DNA of 64,000 nt from Perkinsus olseni (Eukaryota; Perkinsozoa; Perkinsida): positions 1 through 64,000 of the forward strand of contig JABANN010000128.1 of assembly GCA_013115125.1 (NCBI GenBank), written 5' to 3'. The translations under genes were made by a program, and so were the position numbers. The notes under the pieces were generated by a model, which made no database searches, had not been told where the DNA came from, and saw nothing but the letters and a program-made list of their open reading frames with translations. Positions 42,987 to 53,340 of the stretch are shown here, in pieces (position 1 is the first letter of the stretch; each line of letters opens with the position of its first letter).

Positions 42987-43472
42987 CTAAGGAGAGACGA
43001 AGTAGCTGCCGGCAGTGGAGGGATGGCCGGCGGGGCTGTTGGCGATGATCTCGCCTGGCTTCAACAGCTGCGGCTGAGTTGGCTGCTGCTGTTGCGTGAC
43101 AACGATGTAGTCGCTGGTGCTCGTGCCGAGCTCACTTGAGAATGGGGATTGTAAGTGATACTGTTGACGACATATCGGGCAGAAAATGGAAGTGCCGGAC
43201 CTGAGGATCGAACCTGTGCCTGGCGCTTCGTGATTCACTATCGTGGTGGCATGGATAGACCTCCCACATCGAGACAAAGTTGCTCCCGCATGCACCGCAA
43301 TGAACTTCCTTAGCCCCTCCTTCCTGGACCGCCTTGGCCGCCTGTACTTGCATCTCTATGGATGCGCACAGCGAAGAATCTTTCAAGATACCTTCTGACA
43401 GCAGCTACCTTTCTCGAAGATATAACGATGCTCCTCTTCCGTAAGGATGTCATTGGCCGGATTGACGGTCAT
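42987..43472 (-). CDS. Small zinc-binding (CxxC...CxxC) protein
   Basis: Three exons: 43409-43472, 43268-43379, 42987-43200 (phases 1 and 2; about 129 residues). It starts MTVNPANDILTEEEHRYIFE, has a helix (IEMQVQAAKAVQEGG), then HCGACGSNF and FCPICRQQYHL, two paired cysteine motifs likely to bind one zinc. The C-terminus is Gln/Pro/Ser-rich. The first intron would be only 29 nt (or 17 nt with another acceptor). The second intron (43201-43267) ends in a B-box-like GGTTCGATCC followed by the acceptor CTCAG. Family not recognised. Confidence 0.6.
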
Positions 43473-43616
43473 CGGTCGTTCACAGAAGTTGCCCATGGTG
43501 GCGGAGGAAAGTGCAACGGAACTACTGCAGAGCCTCCCTCTCACACCCAGGACTGCACGAAGAAGGCATCTTAGGTTGAAGCTGGTGAATTACAAGTGGT
43601 GCTAGAAAACTAGAGA

Positions 43617-45566
43617 TCACGGCGTGACAGATCCTCCGGCTACTCCGACCGCCATGGCACCTGCATCAATATACAGTCCCAAGCCAAGACACCGAGTTGC
43701 GTTACCAACATGGCACCCCGCCCGCAATGCTGACTCCTCATCGTGAGGGTCCTTCAGCCAGGAGGACAGGAAGGCCGCAGTGAAAGCATCACCCGCTCCA
43801 CAGGCATCTACTACGGACGCCTGATATAGCAGTAGCCGACGATAATGTCGACTGGGCGCGCGCATCGCCTACCTTTTCTGCGGGGCAGTGCGTAAAGCCT
43901 TGAACGGAGGACACGAAGGCCCCTCGGTCAGCTAAGGTGACCACCACCTTCAAACCTGAGTCCTTAGCGTACATCACCGCAGCCAGAGAGAAACGGGAAG
44001 ATACTACCTTGGTTCCCATCGCTCAACCCGTGATACAGGATATGGGCCGCGTTCCGCTCCGCGACAGGATCGGCAGACTGTTGTTGCGGCAGATGCAACA
44101 GCGTTGGCTCGAAGTCTGAACCGTGAGCCACCATTCCGGGCCGTAGGGAGGGCGGGCCGTACCTCTTCTGAGCTTGCTCAGAGTGTTTGCTACACGCTGA
44201 GCTTCCTCTTCATTGCATATAAGAATATCAATCATACCAAGGAGTTCTGCTACTCCTCCATCCCAGGTGCCAGTCGCGTCGAATTGCGGCGACAGTGATG
44301 TCGAACAGCCCGCCCTGAGAAGAGAACGGGAAGGTGTGGTATGGGCGAGGGAGATGGTGCTTCAATCCGGCGCCGTCTAGTCGCGATGCGGATCGATACG
44401 TGTCATGTGATGCGACTTGTGAAAAGATACGAGTACTGAGTATCACACTGCAGCTGTTTTGAACAATTCAATGATCGACCTAAGATTCCACAAAGAGATG
44501 GTACCAAATCTGGCCTGAACTACGCTCTTGAAGTACCCTCAGCGGAGTTTCGCGTTTCGCTTCGCTCCGCCGGAAATTCATGGATTGATCGCATGGTCAA
44601 AGTCGATCGAGAGGAGGAATGCTTATCAGCTGCTGCCTCACTCCTTAGCCCTCCTCACTAAGTCCAATATACCTGGCCATAGTCCTTGGCAGTTGTAGTA
44701 GCCACCGAGATGCATATGACGAGGAGTATCTGAGGTTGATCATGGGAACTGACAGAATGGAAGATACCTTCTCACGGCTGCGAGACAGCCTGGACTCACC
44801 TGAGGGGATGCCCTCGAGGAAGGCAGGTATGCTGATGTTAGCGCAAGTCATAACGTCCATAGTACCACCTGACACCATCACCTCTGGTTACACCACAACA
44901 AGCTGCTGCTGCTGCCAGCAGTACGCTTGGACACGAAGGCCCGATCCTTGCTGCCTGACACGCATACACAGACACCGCTCTCGTAGTGGTCAACGTCTTG
45001 CAGGGGTACCACCTGCCATAGAGGGAGTTTACACATTCTCAGAGGGGATAAACGGTTACCCTCACTCCGCTGCGTTCGAGGCGGTCCATCAGCGCTTGCC
45101 CTACAAAGCAAGGAGCATCCTACCCACCCTGGGCTGTATATACTACCAGCGAAGTCGGTCTCATCGAAGGTCTTGACAAGGCTAACAGCTGCCGAGGGGT
45201 TGCAGTACTTCAACCATACTGCAGAGTTGAGGGCCGACCCTCCGGCGACTCTCTCCACGGACTCAGCTAGTCTCTGATGATGCAGCCTGCGAACTACTAG
45301 GGCAGCGAATCTGCTACGTCCTCTCCCCACTCCGGCAGGTCGTCCTTCTCTAATCGACAGACGATATCACAGAAGCTGTCTCCAATGACTGCTACTGCCA
45401 CCGAAGGTGGTCGCGACTGATCAGAAGCAGGCCGGTGAGAAGACCACAGTGGCAGCGATAGCAGCCCTACCTCCCGTCCACGTCTCCGCCTCTTGAACTC
45501 GCATATTGCGACAACACCCAAGGAAAGCACTGCTGCTCCTATCAACCGAGGGCGATCCACTTCCAA
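43617..45566 (-). CDS. pfkB-family carbohydrate/nucleoside kinase
   Basis: Ribokinase-fold kinase on the minus strand, spread over roughly eight exons. Recognisable pieces in order: a hydrophobic N-terminal segment (about 45480-45566), VAVIGDSFCDIVCRLE, VAGGSALNSAVWL (substrate-binding GG region), a DRLERSGVRV helix, ESGVCVCVSGSKDRAF, HLGGYYN, DILICNEEEAQRV, KVVVTLADRGAFV, and DACGAGDAFTAAFLSSWL, pfkB signature 2 with the catalytic Asp. The stop is at 43617. The start is unsettled: the first in-frame codon seen is TTG at 45566, so a 5' exon may be missing. The N-terminal hydrophobic stretch is unusual for this family and may anchor or target the enzyme. Substrate unknown. Confidence 0.78.
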
Positions 45567-45758
45567 ATCAAACTAAACGAACTGAGCTCGAGCGAAGCTA
45601 CTCGAACGGTCCGGACGCACTCGCCGGTGAGGCCACCTCGGACGACCGACTAACAGCGCAACAATCTACAGATACAAACTTACTGCTTCAGTGATTGTGA
45701 GAGACTGGCTAAATGAAATTGAACACCATCAACGGCTGATACAGGGACGGCTGGCCCC

Positions 45759-46124
45759 CTAGTCCTTACTGAGGGACTTGTAGGCAGCCCCAGCAGCCGC
45801 ACCAGCAGCCCGCCCTGCCGAGTCCAGAGCGGCATAGGTCTTGGCCTTCCTCTCAGGGGTGAAGTGGTCGTCTATGAAGTCCTTGGTGGTGTGGTAGGCA
45901 GCAGAAGTAGCAGTACTAGCCACCCTCCACGTCCGGCCCAGCTGAGACCTATCCCCCCTACTAAGGGAGAAACCGTCCTCTGACAGAGTGAGGAGGTAGT
46001 CATAACCCTCACAGGACTTCTGCCATGCATACTCCGAAGCCTTCTTGCACCTTTCGAAGGCTTCCGAGTTGAAGATGTTATCGACGAATTCAGTGCTGCA
46101 GACCGAACTCTCAACTGCAGACAT
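45759..46124 (-). CDS. Unrecognised intron-less protein, tandem paralog 1
   Basis: 121 residues from ATG 46124 (MSAVESSVCSTEFVD). It shares with the next gene the block ASEYAWQKSCEGYDYLL, an acidic turn (SEDGFSLSRGDRSQLGR), and TWRVASTATS. It ends with an Ala/Gly-rich helix. No leader or known domain. Uninterrupted frame and strong paralogy support coding. Confidence 0.65.
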   Translation of the reverse strand: MSAVESSVCSTEFVDNIFNSEAFERCKKASEYAWQKSCEGYDYLLTLSEDGFSLSRGDRSQLGRTWRVASTATSAAYHTTKDFIDDHFTPERKAKTYAALDSAGRAAGAAAGAAYKSLSKD

Positions 46125-46368
46125 TTCTAGATCTGTCCTTAATGGCTGCATTCAGGATGATATTACGATACTCAATACCAACACAACCGTAGCTTGCGGA
46201 AGAAACAACAACGACTAGTGTAGAGAATCAATTGTGCTTTAAATCAGATAGGGTGTGGGACAAGGAGAACCGCTCACACCGCGATGTTTCTGCTGCTGCT
46301 GCTGCTGTCCTTGCCGGTCGTCCCACTGTGAAGAATGAGTAGTACTCTCCTCCAAGAGAGCAGCGCCT

Positions 46369-47142
46369 TTAATGGCTCCTCAGAGTGGACTTGTAGGAAG
46401 CGCTAGAGGCGGTCTTGCTGCCAGTAGAGGTACTGAAGGCCTTCCTGTTGTCAGCCACCTTCCTTCCGACACCAGGGAGAACAGGGGAAGGAGCCCCAGC
46501 CGTGTTATGGGCCTTAGCAGGGTCAACGGTACTAGCATCTCTCACCGCACCCACGGTCTTTGCCTCCTTCAAAACCTCCGCGGGCTTAGCCTCTTTCACA
46601 ACATCAGTAGTAGCAGGAGCAGTCTGCTTAGTCTGCTTTACAGCATCAGCGGACTTAGTCTCGACCTCCTTGATCAGACCAACAGGCTTCACGTCCTTCA
46701 TGTCTTTATCGCCTCCGCCGCCGACCACTTTGTAGGCCTTCTCGACGTCCTTCACCACAGGGACCTTCTCGGCCTCGTCGGCCACTAGCTCTTCACCCTC
46801 CTTCTCAGCCGCTGTCTTTATACACTTCTCCTCCACCACATGCTTAGCCTCCTTCACATAACGGGGAGTGTTCTTCACAACAACACTAGTGGCGGTGCTC
46901 ACAACGGACCAGCTCCGACCAAACTGAGACTTCCCATCTCTGTCCAAGTCCAAGCCTTCTTCCGACCGAGTCAACAGGTAGTCGTAGCCCTCGCAGGTCT
47001 TCTGCCAAACATACCCAGCGGCCTCCTTAGCTTTGGCGTAGGCGTCAGAATCGACCACCTTGTGATAGGTTTCCGAACCGCACATGGAGCCGTCGACACG
47101 AGCCTGCTCCTGTGCTGATAATTCCAATGGATAACTACTCAT
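46369..47142 (-). CDS. Unrecognised intron-less protein, tandem paralog 2 with Lys/Glu/Val-rich tail
   Basis: 257 residues. The N-terminal about 95 residues match the preceding paralog (GYVWQKTCEGYDYLLTRSEE, SQFGRSWSVVSTATS). The rest is a low-complexity tail with degenerate repeats of the type VKEAKPAEVLKEAK and KEVETKSADAVK, rich in Lys, Glu, Ala and Val, resembling LEA-like or disordered proteins. No signal peptide. Possibly stress-related or structural; that is inference only. Confidence 0.65.
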   Translation of the reverse strand: MSSYPLELSAQEQARVDGSMCGSETYHKVVDSDAYAKAKEAAGYVWQKTCEGYDYLLTRSEEGLDLDRDGKSQFGRSWSVVSTATSVVVKNTPRYVKEAKHVVEEKCIKTAAEKEGEELVADEAEKVPVVKDVEKAYKVVGGGGDKDMKDVKPVGLIKEVETKSADAVKQTKQTAPATTDVVKEAKPAEVLKEAKTVGAVRDASTVDPAKAHNTAGAPSPVLPGVGRKVADNRKAFSTSTGSKTASSASYKSTLRSH

Positions 47143-47298
47143 TACAAAATACTATGATACTGTGAAAAAAGTTGCGGTAGTAGGTTCTCGAAGTAGCGTT
47201 GAGGAAATGCAAGATTCGGCAAGATTGCAAGATTAGGCTAGAAGATACCGACCACACTTCAAGACTGAACACAGTGCTGTGTATTGATAGAAACGTCG

Positions 47299-47825
47299 TC
47301 AGTCGCCGCGCCATATGTTGCCACACTTAACGCATCGGTAAAAGGTTGTCATCGGCTCATCAGCACTCCTGATCTGCATCTGCTTGAAGTAAGCCCGGTT
47401 AGAGTCGCAGCCATCAGCAGGGCAAACAGCTGAGGAGAGGTGGTCATGGAGACGGACAGAGGGAGGCAAGAGTTCCTACCTTCAGTCTGCTGAACATCCT
47501 TCCATGCATCTGGTCCTCCGAGGACATCCTCAACCACAGGGCCACCTGGTAATGGCAAGAGAATGACAAAAATGACAGCCGCCGGGATTGAACCCGGGTC
47601 TCTCGACAGACAGGGCTCACCTTCCTTGTGTAATATCTCCTTCTGCGTCAGCTTCTCGGAGATGGGGAATAAATAAGGACATGTCCGGCACCAGTACCTG
47701 CCACCGCGACCATCAACCCAAGTACAGCAACCTCTTCCCCCTCCTCCTTCTCACTTCATCGTATCATGACCAGCTTGTAAGACTAGTAAATTCCCGCACG
47801 TCGGGCAAAACAACACTCCGGACAT
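47299..47825 (-). CDS. POLR3K: RNA polymerase III subunit RPC11/RPC10 (POLR3K)
   Basis: Pol III subunit needed for RNA cleavage and termination. Four exons: 47755-47825, 47621-47697, 47480-47545, 47299-47429 (phases 2,1,1), about 114 residues against 108 in human. The N-terminal zinc ribbon is LFCPTCGNLLV...YWCRTCPY. The linker VVEDVLGGPDAWKDV is diagnostic of this subunit rather than RPB9 or TFIIS. The C-terminal ribbon is VCPADGC...RAYFKQMQIRSADEPMTTFYRCVKCG, including the RSADEPMT hairpin with the acidic residues used in cleavage. Intron 2 holds a B-box-like GGTTCAATCC at 47585-47594 followed by a T-run. Confidence 0.95.
47546..47620 (-). repeat. tRNA-like fragment inside POLR3K intron 2
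   Basis: Minus strand 47585-47594 reads GGTTCAATCC, within CCCGGGTTCAATCCCGG (a short palindromic stem), and five T follow about 17 nt later. It matches Pol III B-box plus terminator order; no A-box was found. Confidence 0.35.
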
Positions 47826-48117
47826 TACTAAGAACAACTATTCCGTGCTTTCTGACACCTCTAGCTGTGGAACTCAGAAGCCTCGGTATGATAGAGAAAT
47901 ATAGCCATTATCAGCGGATATCAGGTTACAAGTTGCTTTCGTTGGTAGACGTACAGTGTTGTAGTGGAACGTAGCATCACCAGCCAGACACGACGTCTGG
48001 TGATGATGAAGGAAGAAGACGACGATGGGGAAGAAGAAGAAGGAACATGGGTGGCACGGGTCACCGGTACGGTAGACGTAATTCGACCACTCAATCTTCA
48101 AGCTGTATTTTACGTAT

Positions 48118-50176
48118 TCAGGCACTGCCCTCAGTTGCTACCTGGCCTGAAAGAAGGAATGGTGTTCCAGTATCTCCCCAAACCTCATATCAACGGCTCA
48201 AATTCCTGCCCAGGTTCGAACCCCACAACCACCATATGTTCTCTCGCCACCAATAATACCTTCTGTAGGTTTCTTCTCCGCCAGGGACTTCTTAGCGTTC
48301 TTCCCTCGGTATTTCTGTATGTTCTCCTTCCGCTTCGCCTGAGCTGCTGCCTGCTTCTCCTTGACCTCTCTGCTCCTCGCCGCCCTACATACCACAACCA
48401 TCACAACTCCTCCCCCCATCCCACCATCCTACCACTCCTCGCGTGACTTGTTCTTCTTCTTATCAATCGCCTTCTGAGCCTTCCTCAACTTATGGACATC
48501 ATCATGGACCTTCTCACCAGCAGCTCGCTTCATCGCCTGCCACAACACTCAACTGCCCCTTCCACGCCCTTCAAAAGCTATCCCCATATCATGACTAGGT
48601 CGTGCTCAAGCTAGCTTCTCCTACACCCTACATTCACTCTGCTTCTATGGTCCCAAACTACAAGACTCGAACTACAACCACCGCGACAGTGTACATATCG
48701 CCATCCCCGACAATACTACCCTCTCAATAGCCTTGTCTTGACTAAGTTTAACCCTCTCCTCTGCAGTGGATGCCTGGGTTATCTGCTGCTGCTCCTTCTC
48801 GGCCTGCTCTATCTCCTTCTCTAAGCGTTGCCGCTTGGAAACCTTCTTCTCCTTATGCTCCTCGACTGAGAGATAGTGAAAAGCCGATACAACGATTCGA
48901 ACCCACAACCTCGGCGAGGAAATCATCAGCGCCAACCCGCTCGGCCACATCGTCAAGATATTCCTACCATCAGCGGCTCTCTTCTTGAAGTTGAAGGAGC
49001 TGAAGTCAAGATCTTCCTTAACGTTAGCCTTCTCCTCTAGCTCCTCCTCCTCCCTCTCCTTCCTCTTAGCCGCAATAGCTGCCTTCATCTCGGCCTTCTT
49101 CTTTCCACCATTCTTGGCCTTCTTTTTTCGCTCAGCAGCATCAGCCTTCTGCTTCGCTCTTCGAAGTCTCTTAGCCTCAGCAGCATCTTCACCCTGACAG
49201 AATGACGCTCAGCGTCCCCCCAATGGACGGGTGCCCGTCAGAGATCACTGACAGGAATTCTCCTAGACAACCTTGCCCCGCATGATTCGAGCTCAACCCA
49301 AAGATACGCGGGAACGATTGAATAGCATCCAAGCTACAGTACTGCTAACGGTTAGTCTGAGTTGCGGAATACCCGCGATATTTAACAATCATTGAACCCT
49401 ACGGAAGTGTTCAATAGACTTCCCCTCTCGAATCCCAGAATCGAATTTTGCGCCCAAAAGTGGATCCCGGGAGCGCTTTCTAAGCTCAGGAGAGCTCCAT
49501 TGAAGGCCCGGAATGATCGGGCGAGCGCATCGACTACCTCCTCGTTCTCCTTAGCTGCCTTCTTCCACTCCTTCTGCGATTCCCGAGCCTCCCTGACCAA
49601 CTCGAGAGATTCCAGAATAAGGGACCGTGCCGATTCTCCCACCTCAAAGCTTCGATTTTGGCGTGAAGTTTTTCTCGAAGCTCCGCACCAGATACGGGAC
49701 GGGTGACTTCTGAGGACGGAAGGCGCAGTGAAGGCTACGACAGTCTGATGAACGCTCTGCGGAGGCATCCCCCTTCCCCTCTGTGGGCCACTCAAGAGCT
49801 ACTAGGCTCGACAGGGAACATATCACGGCCACGACTCTACCCGTCTATTACTAGCTTTCTTCTTCTTGGCATTCTTCTTCGCCCCAGAGATCTTTTCCTG
49901 CTCAGCTTTTCGTTTGCTTAGAACCTCCTCCAACACCCGAGTAGTGGTCTTAGCATTGCGAGGGTCCAACTGCCTGCTGTGGAAGCCCGCCTCCTGTACT
50001 GTTAGCGGAGAATCGCCGAAGGTTATCGTTTGAAGGTACTGATGAGCCGGAATCAAATCGATCGTTTGATCGATTACGTCCCGTATCTCCCTATACGTGC
50101 TCCGAAGAGCCTGCTTGCTAGGTGCCTTGGACGAGGGCGCCTCTGGAGTCTTCTGCACTGATGAAGGGACAGTCAT
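48118..50176 (-). CDS. SURF6: SURF6/RRP14-like nucleolar ribosome-biogenesis protein
   Basis: Eight exons close in frame: 49852-50176, 49643-49709, 49538-49592, 48968-49193, 48720-48865, 48433-48536, 48260-48384, 48118-48146 (about 358 residues). The N-terminal RRP14-like part contains IDLIPAHQYL and a Lys-rich stretch. The core has ELREKLHAKIEALREARES (SURF6 hallmark), DLDFSSFNF, and near the C-terminus KRAAGEKVHDDVHKLRKA followed by KKKNKSREEW and KRKENIQKYRGKN, all expected in the SURF6 domain. The rest is basic coiled coil. It acts in pre-rRNA processing in the nucleolus by family knowledge. Introns 4 and 7 each contain tRNA-like sequence. Confidence 0.9.
48147..48259 (-). repeat. tRNA-like fragment inside SURF6 intron 7
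   Basis: 48213-48222 is GGTTCGAACC, a perfect palindromic B-box, in the context TGTGGGGTTCGAACCTGGG on the minus strand. It is embedded in the 113-nt intron. No clear A-box. Confidence 0.35.
48866..48967 (-). repeat. tRNA(Ser)-like sequence filling SURF6 intron 4
   Basis: On the minus strand the 102-nt intron contains GACGATGTGGCCGAGCGGGTTGGC, a good A-box/D-arm of the serine tRNA type, then CCTCGCCGAGG, a hairpin resembling a long variable arm, then GGTTCGAATC (B-box, 48894-48903), a partly complementary 3' end (TATCGGC against GACGATG) and TTTT. The anticodon arm seems shortened and the T-stem does not pair well, so it is a degenerate tRNA-like copy rather than a working tRNA. Confidence 0.5.
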
Positions 50177-50783
50177 ATTGACGCTAAGTCAAACTACCAC
50201 AGGCAAACACCGTTGAAGCCACAATCCTGCCAAACTCCACAAAAGTCCGGTGATAAAATTTTCAGCCACTCATCTTTATGATAATAATCGTAGTTCAATC
50301 GAGTTAGGCATCCCAAAGATGCCTCTCTATAAAGAGCTAAGAGCAATTCTCATTCACATCCACTGTGCGTGTATGGCTATTATTGTCATGAGTCGTTAAG
50401 TTCCGAGAATCCATCCAGGTCCTCTGAGGAATATATAATAAAACTTTCCGTCGTTGGTATGCTGCTGCCGCTGCCGCTGCGCACCACCTACAACAACAAT
50501 GCAGCTTATCCGCTGGCCCTGTAGGGGTCGATCAGAAGGAAAACCCCAGGACGTAGCCACCCACGAATCTACCAAGCGCTCCTGATTGATATGAGAGTTC
50601 CATCAACATGAGACATTCAGTACGCTACCTCCCCTCACTGTGGAAGAGCCGCTGCCCGTTAAACTACACTCGAGGAGCAGGAGGATTCCATCCCCGCCTC
50701 CCGCCTTGTCCCTTGCATTGAGTTGGACATCGGCAGGGCCCTAGGAGGCCCCATTCCCGGTGCCATCACCGAGCTGCTAGTGA
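50177..50783. other. Spacer upstream of SURF6
   Basis: About 600 bp without supported features. Confidence 0.45.
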
Positions 50784-51400
50784 TCAACATCCGCCGCAAC
50801 TCTTCAATCTGTGCCTACACGCTGAGCCTGCTGCCCGTATCCTACCCATGAAGGATACTACTTCTAAGGCGGCCACGGTCTCCTGAAGCTCCTCAACATA
50901 CCCAGCTTCGGTCTGGATCATCGCATCTTCGGTTGATGCAGAATAAGATGCTGATGACGATGGGCGAGGACCCGCAGCAGGAAGGGACCTACGTAGTAGC
51001 AACAGCATACGTGTGCCCGTCAACAGTGACCAGAGATAGCCTACCTCACGGGGTCCCCGTCATCATCACACTCTCGGACGGGCCTCCATCGACGGCCATA
51101 TCGAGGCTTCGCCCTCGACGGGCAGGTCAACACATCAACACTCGTGAGTGCTCCAAAGGGTCTGAGTAGAACCCAGTACCCCAACCACCTCCCGGACCAC
51201 GGCTACTACATCCCCTCCCAGAAGCAGTCCTCCCTAATAGCCTCTTCAGTGTCCGTCAAGTCCTCCTCCTCTCCTTCACTCATGTCCGTAGTAGGGGTGG
51301 CCGAGCAAGTACTATCTCGGTCACCATAGACATCCCTGTGAAGCTGACTGGCGAACCCTCGGACGTCTGCAGCGACCTCTCGAAGGAAACAAGGCCACAT
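50784..51400 (-). CDS. Unresolved multi-exon gene fragment
   Basis: Exon-like pieces on the minus strand: EVAADVRGFASQLHRDVYGDR followed by an acidic stretch (EGEEEDLTDTEEAIRED) at about 51206-51400, then a further exon-like piece near 51060-51160, then AMIQTEAGYVEELQETVAALEVV at about 50860-50940 (coiled coil). Candidate donors and acceptors exist between them, but start, stop and full phase agreement were not found. No domain recognised. Confidence 0.3.
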
Positions 51401-51590
51401 CAGAAGCTACAAAGGCGTCGATCAATCGGACCTCGACCCAACCCAACAGCAGCGGCTCCCGTCCATCACTCAGAGACAAATACTGTTAAGTACAACATGA
51501 CGAGGATGAAGGCAATCTTCAATCGAGACTCGGCGAGATGAACTTAAGAAATGCTGGATACAATAGCGGACAGCAGCTAATTCGGCAGGA

Positions 51591-52600
51591 CTACTCATTT
51601 TTGACGTACTTCGGAGGACAAAGGAAACTAAATACGTTTTCACCAGCTACTTGGCGGACCGTCCGCGTCAACCTCTGGTCAGCCCCGCAATGGTTCGTTA
51701 CAAGCTCGGCAATATCGCTGACAATTTGCACATTCAAGTTGAAGTAGTTGTGCCGTATCGAGTGAACGTTCTGCTGCATGTGACGACAGTCCATCACGTC
51801 AATTCTGCTGCGGCCATAGGGAAGAGCCCCACTCGGGCGAGCGCACACCGGCCAAACCTTCCTCCCTATAACCTTATCCCGTGAGAAGACCTCCGAGCAC
51901 AGCAGTGCGAAGTCCCTGTCGTCACAGTAGAGAGTCATCCGATCTGCCACGTCCAACACGCGGGGCACATGAACCTCCTCAAAGCCAGCTACGGGAAAGT
52001 CCGCATTGACGAGGACCACATTGGACAATCTCAGAACCCCCATACCCTCCGGATCGGTGAACCGTCGATCCTCGTACTCCTCGAGAATCATAAAGAAGAG
52101 ATGTGCTGCCATGCTGTGGACGAGGCAGTGGACATGCTCGTATCCCTTCCTCCGCAGGTCCAATAGGAAGTCTAGAAGGTCCGTCGTGAACTGTCCTATA
52201 CAGCCCTTCGCCTTACCGTACGACAGCGTCTGCCCCGTGGCTTGGGAGAATACAAAGGGATGAATATGAGAAGGGAACCTCCCCAGGGCCAGCATTTGAC
52301 CCAGCCGTAGCAAAGCGTATTCAGTAGGGCAGTTGTAGCCATGAAGGAACACCAGTGCCTCGCTCGAAGGCTTAGTAACCGGCAGGGGCTCCAGGACGTA
52401 CATAGAACGACCCACTATCTTCACCCTGGCACTGCACTCATAACCTCCCTTTACTTCCAGGCCCCGATTCGGCCATAGATGGGCTGTTATCCGCCTGTCC
52501 TCGTCCTCCAGGCGACTCGTTAAAGGGTTACCTCCACCACGAGATGGCGATGATACACCTACGATGGTGGTCCCGACTGTGATAGTACAACCCTACTCGA

Positions 52601-52653
<53 letters not shown>

Positions 52654-53227
52654 TAGGTGTCAATTTCGGCACTTCTAAGGTTCCTCCGCAAAGTTCTCAG
52701 GGATTCACCGATCTCCCTTGTCTCCTGGCCTACCCTGTCAGTAACCTAACAGCCCTCTGATCACAACCCCAACCTCATCGCGACACCTCACCTGCGGCAG
52801 GTGGGCATAGAAGTCGCCCCCAGCGCAGCACTCCACTCCCACCACCCCATACCGCATGCCTTCCTCCGAGCGTTGAGGGCAGAAGTGGGTCTCCCGGAGG
52901 TCCATCTCCGCCCTGCTAGTCGCATACCTGTCCAAATCGATCATCACGACCACGCCAGCATTCCCCCCATTACATAATGAAGGTTTGCACCGACAACGAA
53001 CCTGATCCGAACTCCCGGGCTCGGAAGGGGCCCACAGGCTCCCCGTGACAGAAGCGTCCCATCAAGCATTCCCCATGGAAGGAATCATCCCGCCACTCAC
53101 CCGTACCATGCGGCCGTCCCTAACGCGAATCATGAGCTGGACCGAGGCCAGGAGATTGAGCAGACCTCCTTGTCCGTAGAGCCCGTGTATCTACATCTCC
53201 TCCAAGTACGAGGCGTGAAGATACCAT
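51591..53227 (-). CDS. MORN-repeat plus alpha/beta-hydrolase (DUF900-like) fusion protein
   Basis: Four exons: 53195-53227, 52998-53119, 52792-52927, 51591-52592 (phases 0,2,0), about 430 residues. Residues about 8-50 look like two MORN repeats (GDGRPHGTGEW, HGECLMGRFCHGEPVGPF). A middle segment of unknown fold (about 55-165) leads into a hydrolase with LVFLHGYNCP (oxyanion region), LLDFLLDLRRKGY, and LVHSMAAHLF, where the Ser sits in the nucleophile elbow position, VVLVNADFP, and a late DVMDCRHM that may carry the Asp. This matches DUF900-type serine hydrolases. MORN repeats often bind membranes or PA/PS lipids, so a membrane-associated lipase/esterase is a reasonable guess, not a conclusion. 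The intron before the last exon has the (ACT)n microsatellite. Confidence 0.72.
52602..52653. repeat. (ACT)n / (AGT)n microsatellite in intron
   Basis: About 17 perfect ACT units on the + strand, lying a few bases upstream (on the minus strand) of the acceptor used for the last exon of the MORN-hydrolase gene. On the transcribed strand it reads AGT/TAG repeats, so it supplies many AG dinucleotides next to the real acceptor. Confidence 0.95.
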
Positions 53228-53340
53228 ATGGGATGTACCGGAACCACCCATCACCTTCGTGCTGCAACCGGAACCTAGAACGTCCATGAAGGTCCTTCGC
53301 GCTCGCTTTGGACGGTTCTAGAGGGTGCTTCACAACTCCG

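Noticed and set aside
46280-46310. CTGCTGCTGCTGCTG triplet run as a notable microsatellite
   Set aside because: Only about five units, no feature affected.
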